A stretch of 64,000 nucleotides of DNA. Source: Vibrio echinoideorum (GTDB lineage Bacteria; Pseudomonadota; Gammaproteobacteria; Enterobacterales; Vibrionaceae). Each line of letters starts with the position of its first letter. The stretch's first letter is position 1. The translations under genes and the position numbers were made by a program. The stretch spans positions 434,001-498,000 of the forward strand of contig NZ_AP025484.1 of the NCBI RefSeq assembly GCF_024347455.1. Direction: 5' to 3'. The notes under the pieces are model-generated. The model saw only the letters and a program-made list of their open reading frames with translations, was not told the origin of the DNA and made no database searches. Shown here one piece after another: positions 45,139-54,631 of the stretch.

Positions 45139-45457
45139 AAGCCACGATAACCGCTGTACCGCTCGCCGATACCATTAGCATGCCATTACCCGTTCCTAGT
45201 ACCTCGTAATCGATATCTACGCCCACAACCGCGTTCGCGCCTGCTTCAATGGCTTTTTGTTCTAGCTCTTTGAAGGCGTAGTTACGTGCTTTCTCTAGTT
45301 CTTTTTCATAAGTGCCAGAACGCCCACCAACAAAGTCGCGGATTCCTGAAAACATATCTTTGAAAACGTTAACGCCTAGAATGGCTTCTCCTGCGATAAC
45401 CCCTTTGTAATCGACAATGCGCTTGCCTTCGACTGATTGTGTGGTGGTAATAATCAT
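45137..45457 (-). CDS. YbjQ-family (UPF0145) protein
   Basis: A 106-aa cytosolic protein of the YbjQ/UPF0145 family, small pentamer-forming beta/alpha proteins once called heavy-metal-binding. The sequence is typical: [71 protein letters not shown], and MVSASGTAV. Function unknown. GAGG precedes the ATG. Confidence 0.9.
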   Translation of the reverse strand: MIITTTQSVEGKRIVDYKGVIAGEAILGVNVFKDMFSGIRDFVGGRSGTYEKELEKARNYAFKELEQKAIEAGANAVVGVDIDYEVLGTGNGMLMVSASGTAVIVA

Positions 45458-45517
45458 AATAGCCTCTCTTGTCCGCTTGTTGAGCTTCTACTCGCTGCAT
45501 GGATTGATAGTTTGGTC

Positions 45518-46444
45518 TTATTCTTGAGTATCATCGCTCAATGTTGTCTCTGAGTGTGTGAATTCATGCCGTAACCATGCTCTCAGTTTTAGCACACTTT
45601 CTTGTTTTAATTTGTTTTTTGGGCAAACAAAGTAGAAATCTTGGTGTGGATTAGCGACGGGTTCACCCAGTTCCACTAACATGCCGTGGCTGATGTCATC
45701 TTTCACAAACAAGCGATGCGTAACCAACACTCCAAGAGAACGAATCGCAGCTTGCACGGCTTGAATGGATATATCGAATGTTAGGTTGCTATGAAATGCG
45801 GGCATTGGGATTTGATAATGATCACACCACACTTGCCAGTCGTGCTTTCGTCTAGGGTTAAATGCGCCAATGGTTGGGTTCTGTTTCACAAGTTGCTCAA
45901 CGCTCAGTCCCGTTTGGTTTTTCAACAAGGTAGGGCTACACACCAATACCAGATCATCATCGCCTAATTTCTCGCTGTAATAGCGATCCCATTCGTTAGG
46001 TTTGCCATGGACAAGGGCAATATCGACACCTTCCTGCTCGATATCAAAAGGGCCGGTTAACGTGGAAATACGGATATCGAGCGAGGGAGCAAAGGCTTGG
46101 AAGTCAGGCACTCGGGGGATCCACCAGTGCATCGCGAGTGAATTGACCATATTGAGTGTAATGCGGTGATCGTTCGGCGTTCTGGCAAGTTCTTCGGTGG
46201 CATCTATGATTTGCTCAAGTGCAGGAGCGACTTTTCGGTAATACCGTTTACCCGCGGCATTAAGAACGACGCGACGACCTACTCGTTGAAATAGAGGCTT
46301 ATTAACCAGTTGTTCTAATGACTTTATGGCTTGGCTTACCGCAGAGTGACTGACATACAACACGCGTGCGGCTTCGGTCATGCTGCCAGTTTCAGCCACA
46401 GCAATAAAAGCATAAACGGATTTAAGCGGAACGAGTTTTTTCAT
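45518..46444 (-). CDS. LysR-family transcriptional regulator
   Basis: A 308-aa LTTR. The winged HTH is at residues 5-65 (VYAFIAVAETGSMTEAARVLYVSHSAVSQAIKSLEQLVNKPLFQR), followed by a periplasmic-binding-like effector domain. The N-terminus resembles the GcvA/AmpR subgroup in wording (SHSAVSQ). It is divergent from a DMT-superfamily permease gene, the usual geometry for a LysR regulator and its target. The inverted repeat GTAAG-N5-CTTAC (46447-46461), right upstream of the ATG, could be its operator. Confidence 0.88.
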   Translation of the reverse strand: MKKLVPLKSVYAFIAVAETGSMTEAARVLYVSHSAVSQAIKSLEQLVNKPLFQRVGRRVVLNAAGKRYYRKVAPALEQIIDATEELARTPNDHRITLNMVNSLAMHWWIPRVPDFQAFAPSLDIRISTLTGPFDIEQEGVDIALVHGKPNEWDRYYSEKLGDDDLVLVCSPTLLKNQTGLSVEQLVKQNPTIGAFNPRRKHDWQVWCDHYQIPMPAFHSNLTFDISIQAVQAAIRSLGVLVTHRLFVKDDISHGMLVELGEPVANPHQDFYFVCPKNKLKQESVLKLRAWLRHEFTHSETTLSDDTQE

Positions 46445-46446
46445 TG

Positions 46447-46461
46447 GTAAGTTTTCCTTAC
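46447..46461. promoter_or_regulatory. Candidate LysR operator
   Basis: GTAAG-N5-CTTAC is a 15-base interrupted palindrome in the 91-base divergent region between the LysR gene and the DMT permease gene. Its size suits an LTTR box (inverted arms within 15 bases), but there is no further support. Confidence 0.35.
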
Positions 46462-46535
46462 AGTTATGGTTAATATTACTCGCTATTTTTCATCACGTCA
46501 CGCTTCTAAAATAGGTGCCATAGGAGGTGATAATT

Positions 46536-47555
46536 ATGTCTGATATTACCAAGGCGACGACTTTTATGTTGTTGTCGACATTCAGTTTGTCTTTAAGCGG
46601 CTTAGTGGCTAAATACCTATCTGAAACCATGCCCATTTCGTTGCTGAGTTTTGTGCGTTTTTTGTTGCCCAGTCTGTTTCTATTTCTTTTTCTAACCTTT
46701 TACAAAATTAACAAACCGACACGAGAGATGTGGAAACCTTTAGTGATGCGGGCGATCTTTATGGTGGCTTGTCAGTGGTGTTTCCTTACGTCATTGCAAA
46801 CCTTAACGCTTGTGGAAGGCGTTGTGTTGTTCAGTACAGGTCCTCTGTTTATTCCATTGTTAGAAAAATTAATATTTGGAACAAAAATTCATACAACGAC
46901 TGTGGTTTGTTTATCGGTAACCTTTGTTGGTGTAGTGATGATGGCAGGGGATTGGTCTCAGTTTGAGTTTGATTCGGAATTCTTTAGGCCTGCACTGTTG
47001 CTAGGATTGTTAGCGGGAATGTTTAATTCGGGTTCGCAAGTGAGTTTGTATCGAGCCTCCAAGACCAGTCTCACGCCAGCAGAGCTAAATGCATGGACGT
47101 TTCTAGTCGCAGCCATACTCGTGATACCAATGGTTTTATTTACTTCCATTTCTGTTGTGCCTGACGTACTTGATACTAATGGGGGGTATGGCGTCTTAAC
47201 AGCTTTGCTGTCTATTGATGGTTTAGGTTGGATTGGACTTGGAGCATTTGGACTCGCGTTGTTTACCATTAATACGCAAATCTTCCGCTCTAAAGCCTAT
47301 AAACTTGCAGAAAGCGGCTCTCAACTCGCGCCCTTAATTTTTACTAACATGCTATTCAGTGCGTTATGGCAGGGATTGTTCTTTGATGATGTCTTCTCTA
47401 CTCAGCAGCTCATTGGTATTAATCTGATTGTCGTGGCAAGCATTACCAATACACTACTGGCTAAAAGGCAATATAAAGTTAAAACCAAGCAACTCCCAAT
47501 AACGACAGTGAATGCTTTGAACTCAGAGGCGTTAGGTTCTGTCGCTAAAAGTTAA
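46536..47555 (+). CDS. DMT-superfamily (EamA) permease
   Basis: A 339-aa inner-membrane carrier with ten helices in two EamA repeats. Helix 1 is ATTFMLLSTFSLSLSGLVAKYL, and the repeat boundary is near residue 150 (ALLLGLLAGMFNSGSQVSLYRA). Substrate unknown; amino acid or metabolite efflux is common in this family. The frame opens at a GTG at 46527 that lies inside the Shine-Dalgarno; the ATG at 46536 is preceded by AGGAGGTGAT, ten bases complementary to the 16S rRNA tail, so it is the start. The last codons and stop are part of a 7-bp tandem repeat. It is probably controlled by the divergent LysR gene. Confidence 0.85.
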   Translation: MSDITKATTFMLLSTFSLSLSGLVAKYLSETMPISLLSFVRFLLPSLFLFLFLTFYKINKPTREMWKPLVMRAIFMVACQWCFLTSLQTLTLVEGVVLFSTGPLFIPLLEKLIFGTKIHTTTVVCLSVTFVGVVMMAGDWSQFEFDSEFFRPALLLGLLAGMFNSGSQVSLYRASKTSLTPAELNAWTFLVAAILVIPMVLFTSISVVPDVLDTNGGYGVLTALLSIDGLGWIGLGAFGLALFTINTQIFRSKAYKLAESGSQLAPLIFTNMLFSALWQGLFFDDVFSTQQLIGINLIVVASITNTLLAKRQYKVKTKQLPITTVNALNSEALGSVAKS

Positions 47556-47594
47556 AAGTTAAAAGTTAAAAGTTAAACGTTAAAAGTTAAACGT
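47546..47594 (+). repeat. Seven-copy 7-bp tandem repeat spanning the DMT gene stop
   Basis: Seven consecutive 7-base units, TAAAAGT five times and TAAACGT twice (units 5 and 7). The stop TAA (47553-47555) is in unit 2. Because 7 is not a multiple of 3, gain or loss of units before the stop would change the C-terminus. Confidence 0.9.
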
Positions 47595-47621
47595 TAAGAA
47601 TTCATGGCTATTGGAAAATAC

Positions 47622-50600
47622 CTAGAACAACGAGCGTATGTACTCTTTTACTCGGTCTATGTGCTTCTTCTGATCAATCTCGGACTGTTGGTTAGCTTCA
47701 AGAAATCGCTCTGCGTATTTGTCGTAGATTTTGTTCTCCAAAAATAGCAAATACAGTTTTGGATCGATATGGCCGCTGGTGGCCATGTCGGTCATGATAT
47801 TGAGCGATTCGTCTAAGTGTTTGCCTTTCTTGTAGGGACGGTCGCTCGAGGTTAGAGCTTCAAATACATCGGCAATCGCCATGGCTCGAGACGGTAAAGG
47901 CAATTGATCCTCGTTTAGGCCTCTTGGGTATCCCTTACCATCGATACGCTCGTGGTGTCCGCTCGCGATGTCTGGAATGTTTTTGAGATAAGACGGATAA
48001 GGGAGCTTATTGAGCATGGTGAAAGTCTGAATGATATGGTCGTTGATCATGAAACGTTCTTCGTCGTTTAATGTGCCACGACGTACTTTCAAATTATGCA
48101 GTTCACCTTGATTATATTTTACTTCTCCGGGTTTAAGGACGAACTCTTCTTGCCACATATCTGCAGGGTTAAAGCCATTATCCCACTGTATTTTATGTTC
48201 TGGTTTATCAGCAAGTAACGGCTCCATCACAGGTAAAATAGGCTCTTTGCTATTTGATGGCTTCTCGTTTTGCTCTGTGATGTTCTGTTGAGTGTTAAAC
48301 CTCTCTTTTTCAGACCAAGATAACCCTAATTGATCGTCTAATGTGCGCTTCCATGTACGTTTTGCTATTTGATCTAAGCGTGCAAGCTGCTCTTCCGTCA
48401 TAGATTCACCGCCCAGGTTGCACTCAGCAACGAAGGCAAATTCTTCATCTAATTCTGACAAGTTTTGTTCGAGTACTTTAAGCTGATCTTCTTGAAGTGC
48501 CCCGTTAGCTATGGCTTTCCAATAGTCGGTTTCCGCTTGTTGCTTTAACAGCTCGAAGCGCATGCGAACTTCGTGGATTCGGTCATAAATCGTTTCCAGT
48601 TTTGTTGCTTTGTCCACCACATATTCTGGTGTGGTGACTTTACCGCAATCGTGAAGCCACGCAGCAAGCATCAATTCTTCCCACTGCTTATTATCTAATG
48701 AAAATTGCGGGTAATAACGGTCATCATCAATGGTTGCTTGGGTTAGCCACTTGGTCAGTTCTGGGACTCGTTGGCAATGGCCACCTGTGTAAGGTGATTT
48801 GGTATCAATCGCCGATGCAATCAGCTCGATGAAAGCATTGAGCATGTTTTTCTGTTGCTGCATTTGGTCGATATTGTCTTTAGCTATTTCAGCAAAACTG
48901 AGCAGCTCTCTTAAAAAGGCATGCTTGTCGGCCTGCATCTTGGTGATCGGTCTTTCATAACCAATGGCAACAATGCCGACCAACAGTTTTTCGCGGTTCA
49001 ATAGTGGAAACAGATACAGGTCTGAATTGAAGATCGAGTCTTGATAATAATTAAGAACGTTGTCTTCGCGGCTTAGATGGATGGTTTCGCCTGCTTTCAG
49101 TTGGCATAGTAACCAAGGGGTATGCTTGATGAAGTCATTGATGTCCGCTTTAAAAGGAATAATGGCGAGATTAGCAGCCGTATCAAACACATCTTTTTCT
49201 TCTGACTGAGTGAAAAGCACGATGGTTTCAGCTTTGGTAATTAAATAACTTTGGTGAGCAATGTTCTTAGCGAGTATCGAAAATTCCTGATTACCCGCCG
49301 TGTCTCGAAGTAGGGTGATTAAATCATGAAGTGTGTGCTCCATGAGTTCGATAGAGTGGGTGAGGTTCGCTACTTCTTGAATCATGCTTTTGGGATAGTG
49401 GGTTCGTCTGAAATCAAATCGCGCAATGTTGTCTGTGAGTTGCATGAGTTGCATGAGTGTATTGAGTGGTTGAGATAAGCGATTCGCCACAAACCATACG
49501 ATGCCGAAACAGATAAACAACATACCAATTGCAACAGCCACTTGCTTATCACGCATGGAGATGAGGTCAGCCAGCAGATCATTGTGTGGTGTTGCTTCTG
49601 CCAAATATAGCGTGACATGTTGAGTGAGCTCGACAGGTGTTAACGTTAATGCCCAAGTATTTAAATTGTACTCCACGTTTTTTAGGTTGAGATTAAACTT
49701 CTCTTCATCCGAGATAAGAGGCCCTAGTACGGATGCTTTCAGAGCTGCCATCTGCTCACGTTTAGGTATGTTAAAAAAGCTTGGATCTTGTTCGCTACCC
49801 GATACTTTTCCTACAGGGTGATCACCTAGTTTTCCTTCCTGATTGGTTTGAGGGTTTAGGTTAGGTATTGATAGATCAAGTTGATGCTCGCCAAGAAGGT
49901 TAAAGTGTTGGTCGAACAGAGCCAATCGGGTTTGCGGAGAATAGGCCAGCTTACTGATTTGAGAAGAGAGAGATTTTAGCGTGAAATCGGCACCAACCAC
50001 ATGTTTACCATCGGCTGAGCGCCTAGAGAGCGTAATACCATTGGTTTGTAGAAAATAGAAAAGATAAGGTTCTGAAAGTTGTATCGAGCCATCGGATTTT
50101 GCGTTACGAAACCAAGGTCGAGTGGTGGGGTTAAATTGGCTCTCAGACTGCACCGTTCTGATTACTTGATGTGCACCATCAAGAAAGTTAATCACGTTTT
50201 CGCCGTCTAGATTGGTTGTGCTGACCATCATGGTGGCCTTGGATGGCGCATTGTTTTCAGCTCTTTGTTTAATAGACGTCAAAGGACGAAAAATCCTGAA
50301 CTCACCATTATCAGAACCATAAAACAAAGCCACTAAATTGGTATTCTGTTTGAAGATAATATCGACTGACGCCAGCCAAGACTCTTTTTCAATTGAAGCG
50401 GTTTGATGATCCACAAACGGGCTTACCGCCATCACATTTAAGGTTGTGATAACAGGCGCAATGGCTTGTTTAAATATCGATTCCAGCTTATCGCGATGTT
50501 CGTTGCTCACTTCGCGCACGGTACCCAATAACAGATCTTGAGAATGACGATAGCTTATCGATATCAAAACGGTACCGACCAGTGTTGTCAAAATTAAGAA

Positions 50601-50645
50601 AAGGCTCGTGATGTGGATACTCAGCGGATATCGTCTTCGTCTCAT
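47622..50645 (-). CDS. Membrane HD-GYP cyclic dinucleotide phosphodiesterase
   Basis: A 1007-aa sensor. Membrane helix about 12-32, then a periplasmic double-Cache-like domain to about 365 (TTRPWFRNAKSDGSIQLSEPY), a second helix at about 370-388, a HAMP-like segment, a GAF-like region (about 450-610) and an HD-GYP domain. Catalytic residues are present: H665-D666 (WLHDCGKVTTPEY), HHERIDGKGYPRG with GYP at 905-907, and IADVFEALTSSDRPYK. The HD and GYP motifs are 240 residues apart, against about 60-65 in ordinary HD-GYP domains, because of a large charged insertion. HD-GYP enzymes hydrolyse c-di-GMP, and some Vibrio ones hydrolyse 3'3'-cGAMP. It is divergent from a GGDEF gene. Confidence 0.9.
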   Translation of the reverse strand: MRRRRYPLSIHITSLFLILTTLVGTVLISISYRHSQDLLLGTVREVSNEHRDKLESIFKQAIAPVITTLNVMAVSPFVDHQTASIEKESWLASVDIIFKQNTNLVALFYGSDNGEFRIFRPLTSIKQRAENNAPSKATMMVSTTNLDGENVINFLDGAHQVIRTVQSESQFNPTTRPWFRNAKSDGSIQLSEPYLFYFLQTNGITLSRRSADGKHVVGADFTLKSLSSQISKLAYSPQTRLALFDQHFNLLGEHQLDLSIPNLNPQTNQEGKLGDHPVGKVSGSEQDPSFFNIPKREQMAALKASVLGPLISDEEKFNLNLKNVEYNLNTWALTLTPVELTQHVTLYLAEATPHNDLLADLISMRDKQVAVAIGMLFICFGIVWFVANRLSQPLNTLMQLMQLTDNIARFDFRRTHYPKSMIQEVANLTHSIELMEHTLHDLITLLRDTAGNQEFSILAKNIAHQSYLITKAETIVLFTQSEEKDVFDTAANLAIIPFKADINDFIKHTPWLLCQLKAGETIHLSREDNVLNYYQDSIFNSDLYLFPLLNREKLLVGIVAIGYERPITKMQADKHAFLRELLSFAEIAKDNIDQMQQQKNMLNAFIELIASAIDTKSPYTGGHCQRVPELTKWLTQATIDDDRYYPQFSLDNKQWEELMLAAWLHDCGKVTTPEYVVDKATKLETIYDRIHEVRMRFELLKQQAETDYWKAIANGALQEDQLKVLEQNLSELDEEFAFVAECNLGGESMTEEQLARLDQIAKRTWKRTLDDQLGLSWSEKERFNTQQNITEQNEKPSNSKEPILPVMEPLLADKPEHKIQWDNGFNPADMWQEEFVLKPGEVKYNQGELHNLKVRRGTLNDEERFMINDHIIQTFTMLNKLPYPSYLKNIPDIASGHHERIDGKGYPRGLNEDQLPLPSRAMAIADVFEALTSSDRPYKKGKHLDESLNIMTDMATSGHIDPKLYLLFLENKIYDKYAERFLEANQQSEIDQKKHIDRVKEYIRSLF

Positions 50646-51020
50646 CTCTCATTCCGGTTTGTTAACTGGTTTAAGTATTGACGAACTTGGGTAGGTTGCA
50701 AAAAATTGGCTTAATTAAGGCGATAACATGAAGAGCTTTACTCACATTTACTCAGAGAGATAATAGCAAAGCCCTATGTTTAAGCCCTAAGCCCTGCTTT
50801 CAGTTGGTAAGGTTGTTCAAAGGTGTTGGACATCCTTTTTGTCGTTTGTGAGAACAATATTATCGACTAGGATTTATTATTTTTGGCTAAAAAAATCAGA
50901 GTAACCAGTATTTTTGGGGATTGTATTAATTGATAATTATCATGTTAATATCGCCTACTATTTTGCACATCTATACCGTTATCTAGGTGCTGTATTGTGT
51001 TGAGCCTAGAAGGAACAGTA
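50646..51020. other. Divergent region between the HD-GYP and GGDEF genes
   Basis: About 375 bases with promoters expected both ways. The clear structure is a 12-base palindrome TGATAATTATCA (50931-50942) within a longer imperfect dyad (ATTAA...TTAAT arms, 50925-50949). No ORF or RNA gene is supported. Confidence 0.45.
50931..50942. promoter_or_regulatory. Palindromic candidate operator upstream of the GGDEF gene
   Basis: TGATAATTATCA is a perfect palindrome about 80 bases before the GGDEF start. It resembles half-sites of a Fur box but is shorter than the 7-1-7 form, so Fur is only one candidate. Confidence 0.4.
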
Positions 51021-52343
51021 ATGACGTTAGAAGCATATATTCTTAATGTAGGAATATATTCAATTTTCCCATTGTATTTTGCTACGTTAAAAAATCGCGT
51101 ACGTACAGCGGCGTTTTATAACTATCTTAGTATTGTACTTTTGGTCGGGGGGCTTGCTGGTGCAGTCTATTCATTTCCGTTATCCGAAACTCTAAGTATT
51201 TCAGGCGGAAATATTGCTTATGGTGCATTCATGATGAGCACTATCATGCTCATCATTATTGAACGAGATTTTAGTACCTTTAGACACATGTTTCAGCTAG
51301 TAGTGGTTGTAGATTTGATTGCCTTTGTTGGTTTTAATTTTATGGCTTGGTTGTTGGAATCGGAATATGTGTTGAATCCTTTTGGAATCCCTTTCAATAT
51401 TTTTGATGTATCAATGAAAGTACTTGTACTTGGGGGAGCTTTAATTCTCCTCGAAATATTGTTATTGATGTTCATTTTTACACAAGTAAGTAAGTTCCTT
51501 TCCAACCTACCTGTGTTGGCATTCATCTACACGTTGGCATTTGTTTTTATCCTCTGCTTGGATGGGGTACTGTTTCCTCTTTTAGCTTTTGATTTAAGTC
51601 CTCAGATCGTTCCTATCATATTCGGAAATATAATGGGTAAGTTGTTGATCGCGGCTAGTTATAGCGTCCCAATGCTCGTCTTTTATTTTTTGTTTAGAGG
51701 CGATTTTGCCAAGTTTGTTAGTTCGCCACTCTCCATAAAGGATTTGACTAAAGCACCTAGAAAAGAATTACTGGAAACCTTGTATCAATATGAGCTGCGT
51801 GATGAGCAGCTACAGAGAGAAAAACAAGATCTTCAAAAGATAGCACTTTTTGATGAGCTCACTTCTCTTCCTAATAGACGTCAATTTAATCAAACGTTTG
51901 AATCTGAATGGGCTCGATGTGAACAAGAAGGGCAAGCTTTAACCTTAGTGATCGGTGATATTGACTTTTTTAAGCAATACAATGATGCGTATGGCCACCA
52001 TCAAGGTGATGTCTGCCTCAAACAAATAGCAAAGCTTTGGAAGCAAATCTTTAAACGGCCGTCAGACCTTGCAGCTCGAATCGGGGGGGAGGAATTTGCC
52101 ATTGTATTGCCAAATACATCAATCGAACAAAGCAAAGGTCGCCTTAATTCATTCTTAAAGGTTTTACACGATCAATCGATTTCTCATAGCTCTTCACCAA
52201 TTGCTTCTCATGTAACGATGAGTATAGGCGTTGCTCAATGTATTCCGGCTAAAAGCACGTCACCAAATGATCTGTTTATGCTCGCTGATGAACGCCTTTA
52301 CCAAGCAAAGAATAACGGACGAAATCAGGTTATTGCCGATTAA
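51021..52343 (+). CDS. Membrane diguanylate cyclase (GGDEF)
   Basis: A 440-aa protein that should synthesise c-di-GMP. Residues 1-235 hold about seven membrane helices with no recognised sensor name. A short coiled coil (residues about 245-275, LRDEQLQREKQDLQK) leads to the GGDEF domain: DELTSLPNRRQFN, the metal-binding IGDIDFFKQYNDAYGHHQGD, and the active motif RIGGEEF. The inhibitory site RPSD lies five residues before GGEEF (RxxD-x5), so product inhibition is expected. The frame opens at GTG 50997, but the ATG at 51021, with AAGGA upstream, is the better start. It is divergent from the HD-GYP gene, an opposing pair. Confidence 0.92.
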   Translation: MTLEAYILNVGIYSIFPLYFATLKNRVRTAAFYNYLSIVLLVGGLAGAVYSFPLSETLSISGGNIAYGAFMMSTIMLIIIERDFSTFRHMFQLVVVVDLIAFVGFNFMAWLLESEYVLNPFGIPFNIFDVSMKVLVLGGALILLEILLLMFIFTQVSKFLSNLPVLAFIYTLAFVFILCLDGVLFPLLAFDLSPQIVPIIFGNIMGKLLIAASYSVPMLVFYFLFRGDFAKFVSSPLSIKDLTKAPRKELLETLYQYELRDEQLQREKQDLQKIALFDELTSLPNRRQFNQTFESEWARCEQEGQALTLVIGDIDFFKQYNDAYGHHQGDVCLKQIAKLWKQIFKRPSDLAARIGGEEFAIVLPNTSIEQSKGRLNSFLKVLHDQSISHSSSPIASHVTMSIGVAQCIPAKSTSPNDLFMLADERLYQAKNNGRNQVIAD

Positions 52344-52500
52344 ATTAATTTTAACAATTCTGAATGATGAACAGTATATAATTGCAAATTACCCAGCATC
52401 AAATTACGAAGGTGTCTGCCGGACATTTTTTGAGGAAGCTGTATTATTCCAACCCAATTTGGAATTGATTGACTAGACCAAGCGATGAAGGCATTGATTT

Positions 52501-53247
52501 ATGGAATTAAAAGTTGATACACACACCCACACATACGCAAGTGGTCATGCTTATAGCACGTTGATCGAAAACGCCAAGTCGGCGAAGCAAAACGGGCTAG
52601 CCATGTTTTGTACTACTGATCATTCAGAGTCTATGCCAGGCGCTCCACACTATTGGTTCTTCAGTAATCAGCGTGTACTTCCTCGTTTTATTGAAGAGGT
52701 TGCTATTATCCGCGGTGTTGAGTCGAACATCATGAACACACAAGGTGAAATTGATATTCATCCTAGTGTTGATAAGAACTTAGATTGGGTGATTGCGAGT
52801 TTTCATGAGCCAGTTTTTCGCCCATCGGATGTCGCTACTCACACAGAAGCGCTGTTGAATGTGATTAAGGGCGGCCGAATCGATGCACTTGGCCACTTAG
52901 GGAATCCGAATTTTGATTTTGACTTTGATTCCGTTATTCAATGCGCGGCAGAACATAACGTCGCAATCGAAATCAATAACACCACACTGAAGGGCAATAG
53001 CCGTGTTGGTAGCGTCGATCGTTGCTATGAAATAGCGAGAATAGCGAAAGCCAAAGGTGCATTTATTACCACAGGAAGTGACGCACATTTTTGCGTCGAT
53101 GTCGGTGGATTAGATCTTGTGTCTTCACTACTCGATGAAGTGGGCTTGGATTCGAGTAAAGTCATTACTCATTCGCCCAAGCAGTTTCTGGCGTTTCTAG
53201 CATTACGCGGTCGTCAATCTATCGCCGAATTTTCAGTATTTGAGTAA
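52501..53247 (+). CDS. PHP-domain phosphatase (YcdX family)
   Basis: A 248-aa metal-dependent phosphoesterase. Metal-binding residues of the trinuclear PHP site are visible: [11 protein letters not shown] at the N-terminus, [29 protein letters not shown], and TGSDAHFC. The length matches E. coli YcdX (about 245 aa), which is linked to swarming motility. It follows the GGDEF gene on the same strand after 157 bases; co-transcription is possible, as no terminator is seen between them. Confidence 0.92.
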   Translation: MELKVDTHTHTYASGHAYSTLIENAKSAKQNGLAMFCTTDHSESMPGAPHYWFFSNQRVLPRFIEEVAIIRGVESNIMNTQGEIDIHPSVDKNLDWVIASFHEPVFRPSDVATHTEALLNVIKGGRIDALGHLGNPNFDFDFDSVIQCAAEHNVAIEINNTTLKGNSRVGSVDRCYEIARIAKAKGAFITTGSDAHFCVDVGGLDLVSSLLDEVGLDSSKVITHSPKQFLAFLALRGRQSIAEFSVFE

Positions 53248-53428
53248 TGGACTGACCGGTACTTTTTACTTTCTAGTCATTGATTAGCTAGTTAGCTGAT
53301 TTGCATTTCGACACAATCAATTTTTGTGCCTGACAGATTTTTGTATACACTAGCCGAAAATAATAAAGTCGAAGTGCCACATTACTGTTGGCTCTAACTT
53401 CAAAGACACCGCTTCACTTGGAGAAACA

Positions 53429-53824
53429 ATGAAAACTCGCTCAATCCTTTTATCTGGCTTAATCGCTGCTTCAGTATTGTCTGGCAACGCATTTGCGAAT
53501 GTCGACCTTAAGAAAAACATGCAAGAAATGAAGCTTGCATTCAAACAAGCTGCTGAAGCTCAAAGCATCGAAGAGATGCAAAAACCTATCGTACGAATTG
53601 ATACGCTAGTTGCTGAGCTCAAAACGGGTGTTTACCCAATTGAGAAAGAAGAACACTTCATGGAAGGTTTCAAAAAGATCAGTGCATCGATTGATAGCAT
53701 TGAGAAGAAGCTAGACGAAGGTGAATTTGAATCAGCACAGCAAGAGCTTCGTACTATCGATGGCCTTCGTGAAGAGTATCACGAGAAGCGTAATCCAAGC
53801 ATTTGGAGCAAGATCTTCGGTTAA
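53429..53824 (+). CDS. cybC: Cytochrome b562
   Basis: A 131-aa periplasmic four-helix-bundle heme protein. The signal peptide ends GNAFA-NVDLKKNM (about residue 23). Axial ligands are Met in DLKKNMQEM and His in EEYHEKRN, the positions of M7 and H102 in E. coli b562. As in b-type members, there is no CxxCH. Its role is soluble electron transfer, without a firmly known partner. GGAG precedes the ATG, and a strong terminator follows. Confidence 0.9.
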   Translation: MKTRSILLSGLIAASVLSGNAFANVDLKKNMQEMKLAFKQAAEAQSIEEMQKPIVRIDTLVAELKTGVYPIEKEEHFMEGFKKISASIDSIEKKLDEGEFESAQQELRTIDGLREEYHEKRNPSIWSKIFG

Positions 53825-53907
53825 TTTTCTAATCAATTGAGTTTGCTTGTTAGATATGTATCAAAGAGATACGTAACAAAGAGCAAAGCCTCAAGATTCG
53901 ATTTCTA

Positions 53908-53962
53908 AAACGCTGTCTTACATTACCCTCATTAGAGGAAGGTGTAAGGCGGCGTTTTTTAT
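53908..53962 (+). terminator. Terminator after cybC
   Basis: Long hairpin: AACGCTGTCTTACATTACC pairs, with mismatches, with AGGTGTAAGGCGGCGTT, followed by T6. The rest of the 345-base gap up to 54169 is AT-rich, with a probable promoter for the next operon that I cannot place. Confidence 0.8.
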
Positions 53963-54169
53963 TGTCTTTTTTCTAAACAGTTTACTGCTATTTTTCTAGA
54001 CATTTTAATGCTAATAGGTGCGTAACATTTTCTTAGCTCTGGTGCTGTAACGAGTTTTTAACGAAAAAGAGTGTGCGTTAGCTTCAATTTTTTAACTTGA
54101 TGTTAATCTTTACGTTTAACTATATTCCAAGTCCCTCATAATAAGGGAAATTTATAAATATTTGGAATA

Positions 54170-54520
54170 ATGCGCCGAACCTCGTTCAACGTCTCCATGT
54201 TATTAGCAACAGCATTAAGCTGGGTACTAGTAACGTTAATGCCTGTTATCAATGCTCATGGTAATAGTGCGGGAGTATGGGCGTCGTTATGTACGGTCAA
54301 CGGCTTTGAACTGGTTCAAATAGAAGAAGGCGAGCCGAGTACTCACAAAGGTAAACCGTGTCCGTTTAGTCATTTTTCCACATTCCACCAAGACAAATTT
54401 CCAACTACACTACTAACAACTCGACAGAGTTCTATTGTCTCTGACAGCTACGCTTTTTTGGCTCTAAGCGAACGCTATACGAGGCAAGCCCCGCGCGGCC
54501 CTCCCTTTGATATTGCTTAA
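54170..54520 (+). CDS. DUF2946-family exported protein
   Basis: A 116-aa protein with an N-terminal hydrophobic signal (SMLLATALSWVLVTLMPVINAHG) and a short periplasmic part. Two cysteines (SLCTV, KPCPF), His residues (CPFSHFSTFH) and the C-terminal QAPRGPP motif mark DUF2946. Family members often sit with copper or iron uptake genes, but their function is unproven. It lies 111 bases before a PepSY-domain gene on the same strand, probably as one unit. Confidence 0.82.
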   Translation: MRRTSFNVSMLLATALSWVLVTLMPVINAHGNSAGVWASLCTVNGFELVQIEEGEPSTHKGKPCPFSHFSTFHQDKFPTTLLTTRQSSIVSDSYAFLALSERYTRQAPRGPPFDIA

Positions 54521-54631
54521 ACCTAACCCACTAAAATAATTAAAAAATACAGTATTAAGTAAAGTTAACCATGCTCAGATTACTTTCTGATTTTTCAGAA
54601 GGTATGTTTGCGTGTGTCAAAGGAAATAATA

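Noticed and set aside
52231..52476. 81-codon frame at the end of the GGDEF gene
   Set aside because: Out of frame with the conserved domain, and the tail is in non-coding sequence with no start signal.
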